Shown piece after piece: positions 33,193-43,982 of a stretch of DNA of 64,000 bases. A program made the position numbers and the translations under genes. The stretch is from Muraenolepis orangiensis (Eukaryota > Chordata > Actinopteri > Gadiformes > Muraenolepididae). Under the pieces are notes generated by a model. That model worked only from the letters and a program-made list of their open reading frames with translations, ran no database searches and was not told where the DNA came from. The stretch covers positions 1,305,419-1,369,418 of the forward strand of contig CM051020.1 of NCBI GenBank assembly GCA_027704905.1, written 5' to 3'. Position 1 is the first letter of the stretch, and the number at the start of each line of letters is the position of its first letter.

Positions 33193-34690
33193 ATGTTCAA
33201 AACTACAGACCGGTATCTCTCCTATCATTCCTGTGCAAAACCTTTGAACGTGCTGTCTCCTCACAACTTTCATCCTATCTCTCCCAGAACAACCTACTTG
33301 ACCCTCACCAGTCAGGCTTCAAGGCTGCGAACTCCACGGAGACGGCACTGCTCGCAGTGACAGAGTCTCTTCGCCAGAAGCTCATCCCTCTCATCAGTAC
33401 TGATCCTTCTCGACCTGTCTGTGGCGTTCGACACAGTGAACCACCAGATCCTTCTCTCCACTCTCACCGAGCTTGGAATCGATGGAACTGCGTTATCCTG
33501 GTTCACCTCCTACCAGATCGCACACACACATCAGGTCACATGGAACGGTTCCCTGTCCAGACCCTGCACCCTGGACACCGGAGTCCCCCAAGGCTCAGTA
33601 TTGGGACCCCTTCTGTTTTATCTTTACACTAAATCTCTAGGCTCTGTAATCACATCTCATGGCTTCTCCTATCACTGCTATGCAGATGACACTCAACTGT
33701 TTCTCTCCTTTCCCCTCTCAGAAACCCAAATCGCAACATGCATCTCTAAATGCCTGGCCGACATCAGCAGATGGACAGCCGCCAACCACCTGAAGCTCAA
33801 CCTTGACAAGACTGAGCTCCTCTTCATACCGGGGAAAGACGGACCTCAGATGGACCTACTGGTCACCATCGAGAACACCCAAGTCTCCCCCTCAACCACA
33901 ACAAGAGACCTTGGTGTGGTGCTAGATGACCAGCTGTCCTGCAATGCCAACGTCACCGCAGTGGCCCGATCTTGCAGAATTGCCCTCTACAACATCCGCA
34001 GGATCCGGCCCTTCCTCACACGTGAAGCGGCGCAGATCCTGGTCCAAGCGCTCGTCATCACACGCCTCGACTACTGCAACTCTCTCCTGGCAGGACTCCC
34101 CGCCTCTGCAACCAAGCCCCTCCAACGCATCCAGAACGCAGCAGCACGCCTGGTATTCAACCTACCAAAATTCTCCCACGTGACCCCTCTCTTCCGCGAT
34201 CTCCACTGGCTTCCAGTAAATGCTCGCATCAAGTTCAAGACTCTGGTACTGACCTTCAGGGCAGTCAATGGAACTGCCCCAACCTACCTCCAAACATTGG
34301 TTAAGCCCTACATCTCCACAGTGGTGGAATGAACTCGCCAGCTTCCGCAAGAGACTCAAGACCCACCTGTTCAGAGTCCACCTGGACTCTCCATGACCTC
34401 CTTCTCCTTTGTGAACCCCTAACTTGCTTAAGTCCTGTCATTAATAGCTCTTAGCATGTTGTATATTCTAGCAAGTGTATATCCTTAATGTTGCAGCTAC
34501 TTAAGCAGGTGACCTGGCAGTACCAAATTGTGTTATTCATCTTGTTAATATGAATGCTAGTGAACTGCTCTATTTTTATGTTTGCGTACCTCAGCGTTAT
34601 GCTATTGTCTACTTCAACAAATGTACTCCTTGTAAGTCGCTTTGGATAAAAGCGTCTGCCAAATGTCCTAAATGTAAATGTAAATGTAAG
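33193..34690 (+). mobile_element. L2 LINE, 5' truncated, in TLR intron
   Basis: Plus-strand copy beginning inside the RT domain (NYRPVSLL) with FDTVNHQ (motif A, after a frameshift near 33,420), GVPQGSVLGPLLF (motif B) and YADDTQLF (motif C), then the C-terminal region and 3' UTR. It ends with 'tcgctttggataaaagcgtc' and an (AAATGT)n tail at about 34,690. An internal deletion near 34,312 removes about 35 residues after VKPYI. Copy 2 of the segmental duplication lacks it. Confidence 0.92.
33421..34332 (+). CDS. L2 reverse transcriptase fragment
   Basis: 303 open codons covering RT motifs A to E (FDTVNH, PQGSVLGPLLF, YADDTQLF, GVVLDDQLS) and the thumb (RIQNAAARLVFNLPKFSHV). The true start lies further upstream in another frame; 5' truncation and the frameshift make it inactive. 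The RT would copy the element's RNA at a nicked target. Confidence 0.88.
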   Translation: MAFDTVNHQILLSTLTELGIDGTALSWFTSYQIAHTHQVTWNGSLSRPCTLDTGVPQGSVLGPLLFYLYTKSLGSVITSHGFSYHCYADDTQLFLSFPLSETQIATCISKCLADISRWTAANHLKLNLDKTELLFIPGKDGPQMDLLVTIENTQVSPSTTTRDLGVVLDDQLSCNANVTAVARSCRIALYNIRRIRPFLTREAAQILVQALVITRLDYCNSLLAGLPASATKPLQRIQNAAARLVFNLPKFSHVTPLFRDLHWLPVNARIKFKTLVLTFRAVNGTAPTYLQTLVKPYISTVVE

Positions 34691-34974
34691 AAATAGTCAG
34701 CGCTGCTGGGTCTCAACCATCTAACTGAGGGCAGAACATGAGAACCCCAACAGAGGAGGCTTCTTCTAGTCGTTGGTCCTTCTGTCTGAACATGATGTTT
34801 AAAGTTTAGACCACATAGACAGAACAGAGCCGTGATTCAGGAGCTAGCGTATTTTTATAGTATTGTGTTTTAGAAATTCATACTCTAAGGGAATGTGTAG
34901 GCATTCCATTTGACTTGTAGCAAATGGCAAATACAAATCTTGAATCTTGAGTCAATGGATGCATGTCACCTTAC

Positions 34975-35092
34975 CTGGCGACCTGGATCTCTCTGGAGCA
35001 CCATTCACTGGCCAGGTAATCGTGACTGATCACACATATGGTCTTCCGACTGCCATAGATGGCATCTGTAATGTTCTCCATGATGGGTTTGC
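34975..35092 (-). other. tlr22-like: TLR TIR-domain middle exon
   Basis: 118 nt between CTTTTCAG and GTAAGG. Encodes KPIMENITDAIYGSRKTICV and SHDYLASEWCSREIQVA, including the BB-loop end and a conserved cysteine-tryptophan region. Intact. Too short to appear as a long open frame. Confidence 0.9.
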
Positions 35093-35805
35093 CTGAAAAG
35101 AAAAATTAGTCATTGACAAAACTTTAAAGGAATAATTCCCTCCAAGTCCATGTATATAAATCATGGGATAAAACATGGTAAGAATGTGTCAAAGAACGTA
35201 TTTTGCACAGGGTACAAGTGTTTGAATAGTCAAGTGTAACAAAGGTATCATAACCAGAGACTAAAGGGTTAACCCTGATGATCATTTATCAGGCCAAGAT
35301 TGCACCTTTATTCATTTCCAACCAATAAAAATGCATCCCCCAAGACCCCTCTCACCCTTGCACTGCTTCTAAAAAGCCCCAATAAATACATTCATTCGTT
35401 AAAATAATTAGTATTAGTCCTAATTCAATATTCTGTTCATAGTATATAACTTTGTTGACAAATCATGTAATGAGATGTTTTCCGGTGGCTTCATTCATTT
35501 TCATAAATGTGGCCATTGGGCTGTGCTACATGTGGACGGTGCTCCATCATTGGGGAACAAGTCAAAGCTATCTAGAAGCCTGAGAATGAGGACTGACAGG
35601 TTTTGGGAAAAAAAACAGTTCAATAATGAGGCCTACAGTATACAGTTTACAGTATACAATCATTTTGTTGGAGATCTCTCAGAGATAATGTGAATTATCC
35701 AATTTTCTGCAACCTTTGGACACCTGGCATCAAAGGTCAGCATGTATACGTCTTCCCATGTATGCTAATGGTGGTGAAGAGGCGGTTCAGGTTAGGTCTC
35801 CTCAC
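35093..35805. other. TLR intron
   Basis: Intron between first and second TIR exons, with canonical GT..AG on the minus strand. No other feature recognised. Confidence 0.7.
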
Positions 35806-37060
35806 CTGGCTGGAAGTCCCGGTGGTGCAGACACAGCCTCCAGCCCTGCTCGTCCTCCAGCTTGGGCAGCAGCTCCCCGAGCACCCAGTGCTCGTCGTTT
35901 GCATTGTAGGAGACGAAGGCGTCGTATGGATGAGCCCGCTTGTCCTTGTGCTTTGTGTTGTAGAGGAACGCCAGCAGGAGGTAGTAGGCGTAGACCAGAT
36001 GCCATTGCAAGAAATGGTGGGTGAAGGAGACCGCTATGACCACCATGACCGCGCACGCCGTGGAAATATAACAGACAAAGCCCACGTCTACTGCACAAGA
36101 ATGTATGTCAAGCTCCAGCAGTTTTCTGCCTTTAAGGTTTGGAGGGAAGTTGCATTCAAAGTTGTACGCATCCGACACTTGTTTGCTTGTTGGTGATTAC
36201 CCATTCGAGAAACCATGCATTGTCACAGTCACAGGTGAAGCTATTCCCCTGCATGTCCAGGTATACAAGGGCTGGCAGAGACTGCATCACTGGTTCACTA
36301 ATCACAGAAAAGGCATTCTTCCTCACCTGCAAGAACTCCAGCTCTGTGAGGTTAGCATGAAGCAGAAAGTATAGAGACCGCAGGTTTGTCTGTGAGATGT
36401 AAAGACTTTTTAGTTTTGGAATTGGAGAAAACAAACTGTCAGGAATGTCTATGAAATAATTTGAACTCATGTAAAGCACATTCAAATTAGGTGTGAGGGT
36501 GCAGAGATCTGAGTTGGGAAGTTCTGATATTGAGTTCAGACAAATTTGTCAGGCCTTGCAGAAGGTTTTGAGGGAGCTGGGACTTAAGTCGACTGTGTTG
36601 ACCTGAAAGAAGCAATGTATCTAGTTGTGAAAGGTTAGCAAATGGTGGTAAAGAAATGGGCGTTTCTGATTTAAATATCATTTGATTGTTCATCAAATTC
36701 AACGTCTTTAAAGTCTTCAAGTCACAAAAAACAAGTTATTTTAAGTTCATTGGATTCAAGTGTAAGATATGTAAGATTGGATAGTCCATGAAAAGGGCCT
36801 TTTTTGAGAGTGTTTAATTTATTGCCATGTAATGACAGATTCTGGAGGGATTTCAGACCTTCAAATTGGCCATGACATAGAACACTGAGTTGGTTATTGA
36901 ACAAATTAAGCAACTCCAGATTTGCCATCGTTTTTTTGAAGGCGCCATTTAAGTTTGTAATGCTGCAGTTTTGCATCTCTAAGTGCTTTAAATTGAGCAA
37001 ATCTTTGAAAACAGTCTTTTAGAGCTGAGAAATGATTATTGTTTAGATGGAGAATTCTGA
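35806..37060 (-). other. tlr22-like: TLR pseudogene: C-terminal LRRs, cap, TM and first TIR part
   Basis: Starts LRILHLNNNHFSAL beside the LINE tail. It continues through LRRs with frameshifts near 37,010, 36,725 (T-run) and 36,495, then LVYLDMQGNSFTCDCDNAWF, another frameshift near 36,185, the YNFECNFPP cap end, the TM segment (ACAVMVVIAVSF) and TIR box 1. The exon ends CAGCCAG before donor GTGAGG at 35,805. Confidence 0.88.
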
Positions 37061-37061
37061 G

Positions 37062-38985
37062 ACATTTACATTTACATTTACATTTAGGGCATTTGGCAGA
37101 CGCTTTTATCCAAAGCGACTTACAAGGTGTACATTAGTTGAAGCAGACAGTAGCATAACACTGAGGTACGCAAACATAAAAATACAGCAGTTCACAAGTA
37201 TTCATATTAACAAGATGAATAACACAATTTCGTACTGCTAGGTCACCTGCTTAAGTAGCTGTGATAAGAGCGTGTTATCAACATTAAGGATATACACTTG
37301 CTAACATATGCAACATGCTAAGAGCTATTAATGTCAGGACTTAAGCTTAAGTTTAGGGGTTTCACAAAGGAGAAGGAGGGTTCAAGGAGAGTCCAGGTGG
37401 ACTCTTAACAGGTGGGTCTTGAGTCTCTTGCGGAAGCTGGCGAGGGACTGGGATGTAAGGAAGGGAAGGATATCGCCCGAGATGTCCTGGAGAAGAGAGG
37501 AAGGGATTGGGTCGAGGGGGCAGGTGGTAGGGTGGTTAGATGTCACCAGTTTGTTAACTTCATCAGGGGAGAGGGGGTTGAAACAGGTAAGGTTAGCGGG
37601 GGTGGGAGAAGAGGGAGGGAGGAAAGCGGTGGGGGTGAAGGAGGAGGTAATGTCGTTCAGCTTCTTCGTAAAGAAGGTGACAAAGTCATCAGCTGAGAGG
37701 GAGGAGGGAGGGGGAGGGGAGGGGGGGTTGAGGAGGGAAGAGAACATGGAGAAAAGTTTCCTTGGGTTAGAGGCAGAAGAGTTGATTTTTGTACGGTAGA
37801 AGGCAGATTTAGCAGCCGATACCGTGGAGGTGAAGCCAGCGAGGAGACGGAGGTAGTGAGCGAGGTCATCAGAGGAGTCTGATTTCCTCCATTTTCTCTC
37901 GGCCGCCCGTAGCTCTGCTCTACAAGCCCGCAGAGGTTCGGACAGCCAAGGAGGTGGAGGAGAGGCTCGTGCTGGTCTGGAGGTGAGAGGACAGAGAGAG
38001 TCGAAGGAGGAGGAGAGAGAGGAAGTCAGAGTGGAGGAGGCTTCATCTACCGACGAGAGAGAATTGTTGGGGGGATGGTAGTGAGGAAAGGACAGATGCG
38101 GAGAAAGAAGCGGGAGAGAGAGTTTTCAGGTTACTACGGAAGGTAACAATGTGGGGAGTAGTGGGTAGGGAGGTGGGGGATTTGAGAGGGAGAGAGAAAG
38201 CAACAAAATGGTGATCAGAGACAGGGAGGGGTGTGACAGAGATCACCGAGGTGGTACAGGATCTTGTGAAGACAAGATCCAGTTGGTTCCCAGCTCTGTG
38301 GGTAGGGGGAGAAGGAGTGAGTGTTAGACCGAATATGGCAAAAATGTTAATGAATTCAGGAGATTGTAACTTATCCGACTGGATGTTGAAGTCACCCAGA
38401 ACCACGAGTGGGGTGCCGTCCTCAGGAAAGCAGCTGAGGAGGGCGTCCATCTCGTCAAAGAAGTCACCAAGAGGGCCCGGTGGTCGGTAGATTACGGCAA
38501 TGTTGAGCCTAGTTGGGATGGTAACAGAAACAGCATGAAATTCGAGTGCCGATCTGGTCAGGTGACCCAGAGGTAGTACCTGATATGACCAGTTTGGAGA
38601 GACTAGGAGTCCCGTTCCTCCACCACGCCCAGAGGGTCGGGGGGTGTGGGTGAAGGAGTAGGTTGCGGAGAGAGCAGCTGCGGTAGCCGTGTTCTCAGGG
38701 GTGATCCAGGTCTCGGTGAGAGCCAGGAAGTGGAGAGACTGGAGTGCGGCGTAGACCAGAATGGTTTCAGTCTTCTTGACCGACGATTGGCAATTCCAGA
38801 GTCCCCCTTTCACCACAAGATCTGTGAAGGTAGAAATGGTAGGATAGAGGAGATTGGAAGGGTTGCGGCGTCGAGAGGGAGAGCCTCGATGCCATCTATT
38901 GCGGGAGGATGTCCAGACTACAATGGAATGACGACACATAGCGAGGGTAGGGGGACTGGATTTGACTAACTAGGACTAGGATTAA
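37062..38985 (-). mobile_element. L2 LINE with deleted reverse transcriptase, inside TLR exon
   Basis: Minus-strand element ending 3' in the (ACATTT)n tail and the 'ggcagacgcttttatccaaa' terminus at 37,066-37,110. The 5' part (38,939-38,043) encodes an apurinic-type endonuclease (LALTETWITPENTA, VIYRPPGP, VVLGDFNIQ, QLDLVFTR, SDHHFVAFSL). Then comes the Pro/Ser-rich linker and CPLDPIPSSLL (37,747-37,500). That is fused directly to the C-terminal SLASFRKRLKTHL segment, so the whole RT palm is missing. It interrupts the LRR array of the TLR gene. Confidence 0.9.
38043..38939 (-). CDS. L2 endonuclease domain
   Basis: 298 codons of the EEP-fold endonuclease of an L2-type ORF2: TETW (metal-binding Glu), GDFN (Asp/Asn) and SDHH (catalytic His) motifs are all visible. 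In L2 this enzyme nicks target DNA to prime reverse transcription. Here it is a remnant without its RT partner. Confidence 0.85.
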   Translation of the reverse strand: MCRHSIVVWTSSRNRWHRGSPSRRRNPSNLLYPTISTFTDLVVKGGLWNCQSSVKKTETILVYAALQSLHFLALTETWITPENTATAAALSATYSFTHTPRPSGRGGGTGLLVSPNWSYQVLPLGHLTRSALEFHAVSVTIPTRLNIAVIYRPPGPLGDFFDEMDALLSCFPEDGTPLVVLGDFNIQSDKLQSPEFINIFAIFGLTLTPSPPTHRAGNQLDLVFTRSCTTSVISVTPLPVSDHHFVAFSLPLKSPTSLPTTPHIVTFRSNLKTLSPASFSASVLSSLPSPQQFSLVGR

Positions 38986-38999
38986 CTAGGACTCCCTAG

Positions 39000-39235
39000 A
39001 CAGACTCCTGTAGAATGACTCCTTGGTCTTTGTTCTGGGTCTTGTTCTGGGACTCCTGTAGAATGACTCCTTGGTCTTTGTTCTGGGACTCCTGTAGAAT
39101 GACTCCTTGGTCTTTGTTCTGGGTCTTGTTCTGGGACTCCTGTAGAATGACTCCTTGGTCTTTGTTCTGGGTCTTGTTCTGGGACTCCTGTAGAATGACT
39201 CCTTGGTCTTTGTTCTGGGTCTTAGTTCCTGGGGC
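39000..39235. repeat. Minisatellite of 48/36-bp units, 5 copies
   Basis: Units contain 'cctgtagaatgactccttgg' and 'tctttgttctggg', with or without the 12-bp 'tcttgttctggg' extension. It lies between the LINE 5' end and the direct repeats inside the TLR interruption. Confidence 0.92.
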
Positions 39236-39304
39236 CTGACGCTAAATGCTGACGCTAACAAACTACTTCTATGTTAATAGCCTATGCGATAGGGAGGGAG
39301 GCTC

Positions 39305-39716
39305 ATGCAGGGTTAGGCTCCTCCCTGTTGTTAACTCTATTGACTATGGCTGTATGGGCCAGACTGGGTGATTATCTTAGCACAACAATAGGCCTGTACA
39401 CCTCACTATGTACAGGTAACTAGCTTTGAGAAAAAGGTTCTACAATTTTATCAACACAAATACTAAGAGCAACAATAAATCTTATGTCTACTTACCCACA
39501 GCAGAATACTATGTAGCCTGCTTCAAGAACAAAATGTACAAGGGATCCTAGGTGACTCCACTGCTTATATGCAGGGTTAGGCTCCTCCCTGTCGTTAACT
39601 CTATTGACTATGGCTGTATGGGCCAGACTGGGTGATTATCTTAGCACAACAATAGGCCTGTACACCTCACTTACTATGTACAGGTAACTAGCTTTGAGAA
39701 AAAGGTTCTACAATTT
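39305..39716. repeat. 145-bp direct repeat (two copies, 265 bp apart)
   Basis: 39,305-39,450 and 39,570-39,716 are almost identical ('gcagggttaggctcctccct' through 'gaaaaaggttctacaatttt'), differing by one substitution and a 4-nt TTAC insertion. The second copy ends right at the TLR LRR sequence. Confidence 0.9.
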
Positions 39717-39723
39717 TGAATTG

Positions 39724-40705
39724 TCAGAGGATAGTTAACTTATTCTGCCCCAAGTCCAATTCTTTCACATTTTCGCACAAGTGCAGCAAGTCTGAACGAA
39801 GGACTTTGATGCGGTTGTTTTGGACTTTAAGAGAGATCAGTGATGGGATTGTGCAGGACATATTGATGAGAACCCCCAGGTTGATATTCATATGGTTTAA
39901 CCTGAGATACTTCAGTGAAGAGTTAAAGGTCTCTAGAACTTCATGTAGTTCATGTGATGAGGAGCGGACCCCACTGATGTCTAGTTTGGACACGCCTCTG
40001 AGGTAGGATTTATCATTTACCTTCCAGACGATATGATGCTTTTTACCGCGGTCCTCAAGGTCCAAGGTTGTGAGGTTGGGAAAGATATCTGCAGTGACCC
40101 CAAAGACCACAAGCTGATTTAGAGACAAGTCCAGTGAAACAAGTTCTGTAGTCTTATTCGACAGCTCCCATGAATGAAAAGTGGAAATTTGGTTTTCTGG
40201 AATGTACAGAGTTTGTAAATGTGGTGTATGTTGTAATATGTTCCTTAAGTGACCCAGTTTGTTATTGCCTAGGTCCAAAAACTTTAGGTTGGTCAGAGAC
40301 TTAAAAGAGGCAGGTGCTATTGTGCTGATCTTATTGTGAGTCAGTCTCAACTCTGTGAGATTGACTAAGCCATCGAACATACCCTCCTGTAGATTGCCGA
40401 GCCTATTGTTGTTTAAATTCAACACTTCTAGAGACATTTGAGTGACAAAAGTGCCAGATTCAATCTTGGAGATCCCGTTGCGTTTCAGGTCTAAGCGCAG
40501 AAAGATCTATACTTGTCACTCTTGGTGGAAGGTCTTTTGGAAATTCATTTAAATTGTTACAGATGGCCTGTGTATTCTGTGTGACCCGGCAGTCCTTCAG
40601 CACATAACCAGAAGTTGTAAAAATAAAACTGTTCAAAAATAAATATAATATTCCCAATGAACAGAGGCGAAGACTCCTTCCTGACATCGCAATTTCCATT
40701 TTCAT
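39724..40705 (-). other. tlr22-like: TLR pseudogene: signal peptide and N-terminal LRRs
   Basis: ATG at 40,705, then a hydrophobic leader (LCSLGILYLFLNSFIF) and a cysteine-containing LRR N-cap (CRVTQNTQAICNNL). After a frameshift near 40,485, about nine LRRs follow (VLNLNNNRLGNL, ELRLTHNKIS, FLDLGNNKLGHL and so on) to LDLGQNKLTIL, where a TGA at about 39,721 meets the start of foreign sequence. Confidence 0.88.
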
Positions 40706-41386
40706 TTCAGCACATCAAAAACGTGGTGTTGGTACCACGTTGGTAATTAGGAAATCTGGTTCTGTTTCATTTCTTCCAGTTCGAGGAATCCATCATGTAA
40801 AAAACAGCATCCAAAAACTCTGTCACACAGACACACAAAGATACACACAGTGGACAGTGGTCATTACAATCAGTTAGCCAAATAGTGTCATTGAGGCTGT
40901 CTACATATCAACTTTATAGAAACATCATTGTGTGGCATGTTTTGGTGAAGATACAGGTTACTGGAGCCCAACACATAGCAGTGGACATGGCAGAAAGGGA
41001 TGGTTCATGGTTGGACCAACGGAGCGCTCCTATCAGTTGTTTTGGATGGGCTGGTCTAAGACACACATATTGTATTAAGTGATAGACCTATATATCGTAC
41101 AGGCCTATTGTTTATAATATATACCTGTACAGACAGAACACATTGGTGCTATCATTCCTTCAAGCGCTTCTATCTGGCGGCTTAATTGTTACACACTATA
41201 CTACTATCTCTTACAGAACAAACAATGTTATAATAATAAAAAACAATTTACTTACGGTTAGTGCAATGTGCCGAATGGGCATATATATGTATATATATAT
41301 ACATGTATATATAAAATATACATATATATACAGTTACGTGCCCACATAGACATCAAAGGGGCTTGAGCCCCTGCCCTTTTTCTTCC
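40706..41386. other. 5' flank of the TLR gene
   Basis: Contains A/T-rich palindromic (ATATAT)n at about 41,280-41,330. A promoter is expected for the minus-strand TLR here, but I cannot point to a specific TATA box or factor site. Confidence 0.35.
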
Positions 41387-41391
41387 TCCAG

Positions 41392-41960
41392 TGTAATTCC
41401 CTCTCATGCAAAGATGACAGCAATGTGTTCTTTATGATACTGGTAGGATTTATTCAAATCCAGACCGTGAGAACTGTGAAACACACACATGAAATACAAT
41501 AAATCACAGATCAAACAATAACAACATACATCCATATTATTTCTACTTCGTCTCTTAGTGTCACATGTCTTTACAATATTGTTAACCAAAATGAACTTAA
41601 CCTACAAAACACATTAAGTCCTTCTGCAATAATAATAATAATAATAAACTCACTTAGCAAACATTTCGTTAGCACTTTAGCGACCTGGCTTGGGCCTACA
41701 CACAGCTAACAACCACAACACCAAACGTACCTTATTGGCTGCATGCAATAAGAGAGGAAATTATGGGCTTTACTGACTGAACTGACTGACTGAACTGACT
41801 GACTGAACTATCTCTTAAATACGGAGATTTTGACTCGGCATAAAACGTCCCCGGACACTGTGCGCTTCAACCATTAGTTCCGCCCTTAATCTACAGCATT
41901 TAGGTAGGAACCAAAAACTGGTAGGAACCAAAACTCAAACTGAACACAGAGGCAGTTACA
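41392..41960 (-). repeat. 3' LTR of BEL element 2
   Basis: About 569 bp. Shorter than its partner because it has fewer 'ctgactgactgaa' repeats near 41,780 and lacks 'acacgcgtgcg' near 41,835. Confidence 0.92.
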
Positions 41961-42127
41961 CTCCCACCAAACATATCAATTGTATATGATTTTACAATGA
42001 CTTAGAGCCAACATACTGCATAGAAAGTAAACAAAACTAAATACAATAACTTCGGTCCTTGGCCTCCACAGGAAAGGTCACCTCCGACTGCGCCTGGAGG
42101 GAGACAGATAGAGAGAGAGAAAGAACT

Positions 42128-42460
42128 TCAGTCTGCTTCCACCAGCGTCACTGTCTTATGGATGGGCCTCTCCAGGTGGACAGGTTTAGAGATGCGCTTT
42201 CCTTTCTTATCAAGGGTTGAGTCGCTGATAAGCAACTTAAGTCTTCGCACTCTCCCATCTTTCCCTGGGTACACTTCGACAACCTTCGCCATCCTCCACT
42301 GGTTACGTGGTGTGGCATCATTTTGTAGGAGCACAACGTCATCGACCTTTGCGTTCCTACGATCTTTGGTCCACTTCTGTCTCTGTTGGAGATTTAGGAG
42401 GTACTCCTTCTTCCATCTTGTCCAGAAGTGGTTGGATAAGAGTTGAACTCGACGCCATAT
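42128..42460 (-). CDS. BEL/Pao 2 C-terminal domain
   Basis: Minus-strand segment after the integrase with WTRWKKEYLLNLQQRQKW and MAKVVEVYPGKDGRVRR. It is one base out of frame with the integrase because of an extra A in an A-run near 42,460. The family C-terminal domain probably helps integrase function. Confidence 0.8.
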   Translation of the reverse strand: MWRRVQLLSNHFWTRWKKEYLLNLQQRQKWTKDRRNAKVDDVVLLQNDATPRNQWRMAKVVEVYPGKDGRVRRLKLLISDSTLDKKGKRISKPVHLERPIHKTVTLVEAD

Positions 42461-43895
42461 TTTTCCGGAGGTACAGATCTTCCTTGACGAACTTTCCAGG
42501 AGGTGGACCGAGGATTGTGGACTTCATGGTCAGGATGTGGTTTGGTGTCAGGGGCTCTGGACTAGCTGCATCATTGAGACAATCAGTGGTCAGAGGTCTG
42601 CTGTTTACAACCGCCATGACTTCATACAGGAACGTTCGCAGAGAGGAGCAGTCAAGTTGTGTGGCTGACTGTTCTAGAATGGACGTCAAGACACTTCTGA
42701 TGGTGCGTATTTGTCTTTCCCAGACACCACCCATATGACTTGAAGCAGGGGTGTTCATGATGAACTCGCATCCAAGTTCCTTGAACTCTTCCTGATCCAT
42801 CTCTTTCAGTGCTTCAGCGAACTCTCGTCTTGCTCCGACGAAGTTTGTCCCTTGATCGCTTCTTATCTGCCGCACTTTTTCACGAATGGCGATGAATGAA
42901 CGCAGAGCGTTAATGAAGGCATCCGTGGTCAAGTCATCGAGCATTTCAATGTGAACAGCCCTGGAACACATGCAGGTAAGTAACAATCCGTAACGCTTTA
43001 GCTCTTTCCTTCTTTCCTTTACGTAGAATGGTCCAAAGCAGTCCATCCCCCAGTAGGTGAATGGAGGAGCTGTTTCCATTCGGTCCTCCGGGAGGTCTGC
43101 CATTCTTTGCTGTTCAGTGCATCTTCTGAACTTCCTGCACATAGTGCACTTGTAGATATGGGATGATACTGCCTTGCTGCAGCCTAGTATCCATATGCCA
43201 TTGGATCGGAGCGCATTCATGGTCATCCCTCGTCCCTGGTGGTGCACTCTCTCATGATAGTGCTTGACGAGTAACATCGACACCGCTGGATGCTTCACCA
43301 GTGGGTGTAAGGTGGCGTGAGTTAAGCGACCTCCAACTCTGAGGACACCTTGGTCATCCAGGAATGGACCTAACCGGTGCAACTTATTGGCTCTGCCCTT
43401 GACTGGTGTCTCCTTGTGACTCTGGAGTAACTGTATTTCTTGTGAGAAGGTTGCTTCTTGAACCATCTTGATTATGGTCAGCTCCGCTTCTCTCCTTTCC
43501 TCTAAACTCGTGGCTTCACAGGACTTTGGCTTGAGACCTTTAATTTCTTTCACGTGGCGCTGGAGTCTGGCGATAGCTTTCACCATTCTGGACCAGTCTG
43601 AAAACTTGTGTAAGCGATCTAGTAGCAACCTGACTTCTTTCACCTGGGTGTTGAGAACCTGGGCCTTCTTAAGTTCAGGGTCGTCACTTGCGATCTCTCC
43701 CACCTTGACTTCTCCACTTGGTAACTCTTTCTGCCAAAGAAAGTCTGGGCCTGTGAACCAGTTAGAGGATATCAGTTGCTCTGCTGTGAGACCTCTTGAG
43801 GCATGGTCGGCTGGATTCTCTTCCGAAGCTACATACCTCCATTGTGTAGACTCTGTGCTTTGCTTGATGCGTTCTACACGATTTGCCACAAACAC
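42357..43895 (-). CDS. BEL/Pao 2 RNase H end and integrase
   Basis: 512 codons. It starts in the RNase H tail (VANRVERIKQS, WRYVASEENPADHASRG), then the integrase zinc domain (HHQGRGMTMNALR, CTMCRKFR) and the catalytic core: aspartate in GMDCFGPF near residue 284, aspartate in RSDQGTNF near 346 and glutamate in GGVWERQIR near 388. The DDE triad is complete. Integrase would insert the cDNA with a 5-bp stagger. The last about 35 codons are read in the wrong frame. Confidence 0.9.
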   Translation of the reverse strand: MFVANRVERIKQSTESTQWRYVASEENPADHASRGLTAEQLISSNWFTGPDFLWQKELPSGEVKVGEIASDDPELKKAQVLNTQVKEVRLLLDRLHKFSDWSRMVKAIARLQRHVKEIKGLKPKSCEATSLEERREAELTIIKMVQEATFSQEIQLLQSHKETPVKGRANKLHRLGPFLDDQGVLRVGGRLTHATLHPLVKHPAVSMLLVKHYHERVHHQGRGMTMNALRSNGIWILGCSKAVSSHIYKCTMCRKFRRCTEQQRMADLPEDRMETAPPFTYWGMDCFGPFYVKERRKELKRYGLLLTCMCSRAVHIEMLDDLTTDAFINALRSFIAIREKVRQIRSDQGTNFVGARREFAEALKEMDQEEFKELGCEFIMNTPASSHMGGVWERQIRTIRSVLTSILEQSATQLDCSSLRTFLYEVMAVVNSRPLTTDCLNDAASPEPLTPNHILTMKSTILGPPPGKFVKEDLYLRKNMASSSTLIQPLLDKMEEGVPPKSPTETEVDQRS

Positions 43896-43982
43896 ATGAA
43901 ATCTTCTGGCTTCATTATTGATGTACCCAAGGACAACCCTTGAATCAGTCCAGAAGACTTCTTGTAGGCACTCTACGTCCAG

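Larger units (their letters stand above)
32328..40705 (-). pseudogene. tlr22-like: TLR22-like (TLR11-family) Toll-like receptor gene, disrupted
   Basis: On the minus strand: signal peptide and LRR N-terminus (40,705), LRRs to 39,724, a LINE-containing interruption (about 37,062-39,716), more LRRs, an LRR C-terminal cap (FTCDCDNAWFLEWV near 36,210), a transmembrane segment and a TIR domain split over three exons (to 35,806; 35,092-34,975; 32,589-32,328). TLRs sense microbial ligands and signal through TIR adaptors. The TIR has YDAFVSYN (box 1), RDFQPGKPI (box 2/BB loop with its proline) and LFWEKLRQAL (box 3). Single-base frameshifts are seen near 40,485, 37,010, 36,725, 36,495 and 36,185. The ectodomain is thus destroyed while the TIR exons remain open. 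The fish TLR22/23-like label is from motif memory. Confidence 0.85.

Noticed and set aside
35690..36196. 168-codon plus frame
   Set aside because: Antisense shadow of the TLR TM/TIR exon.
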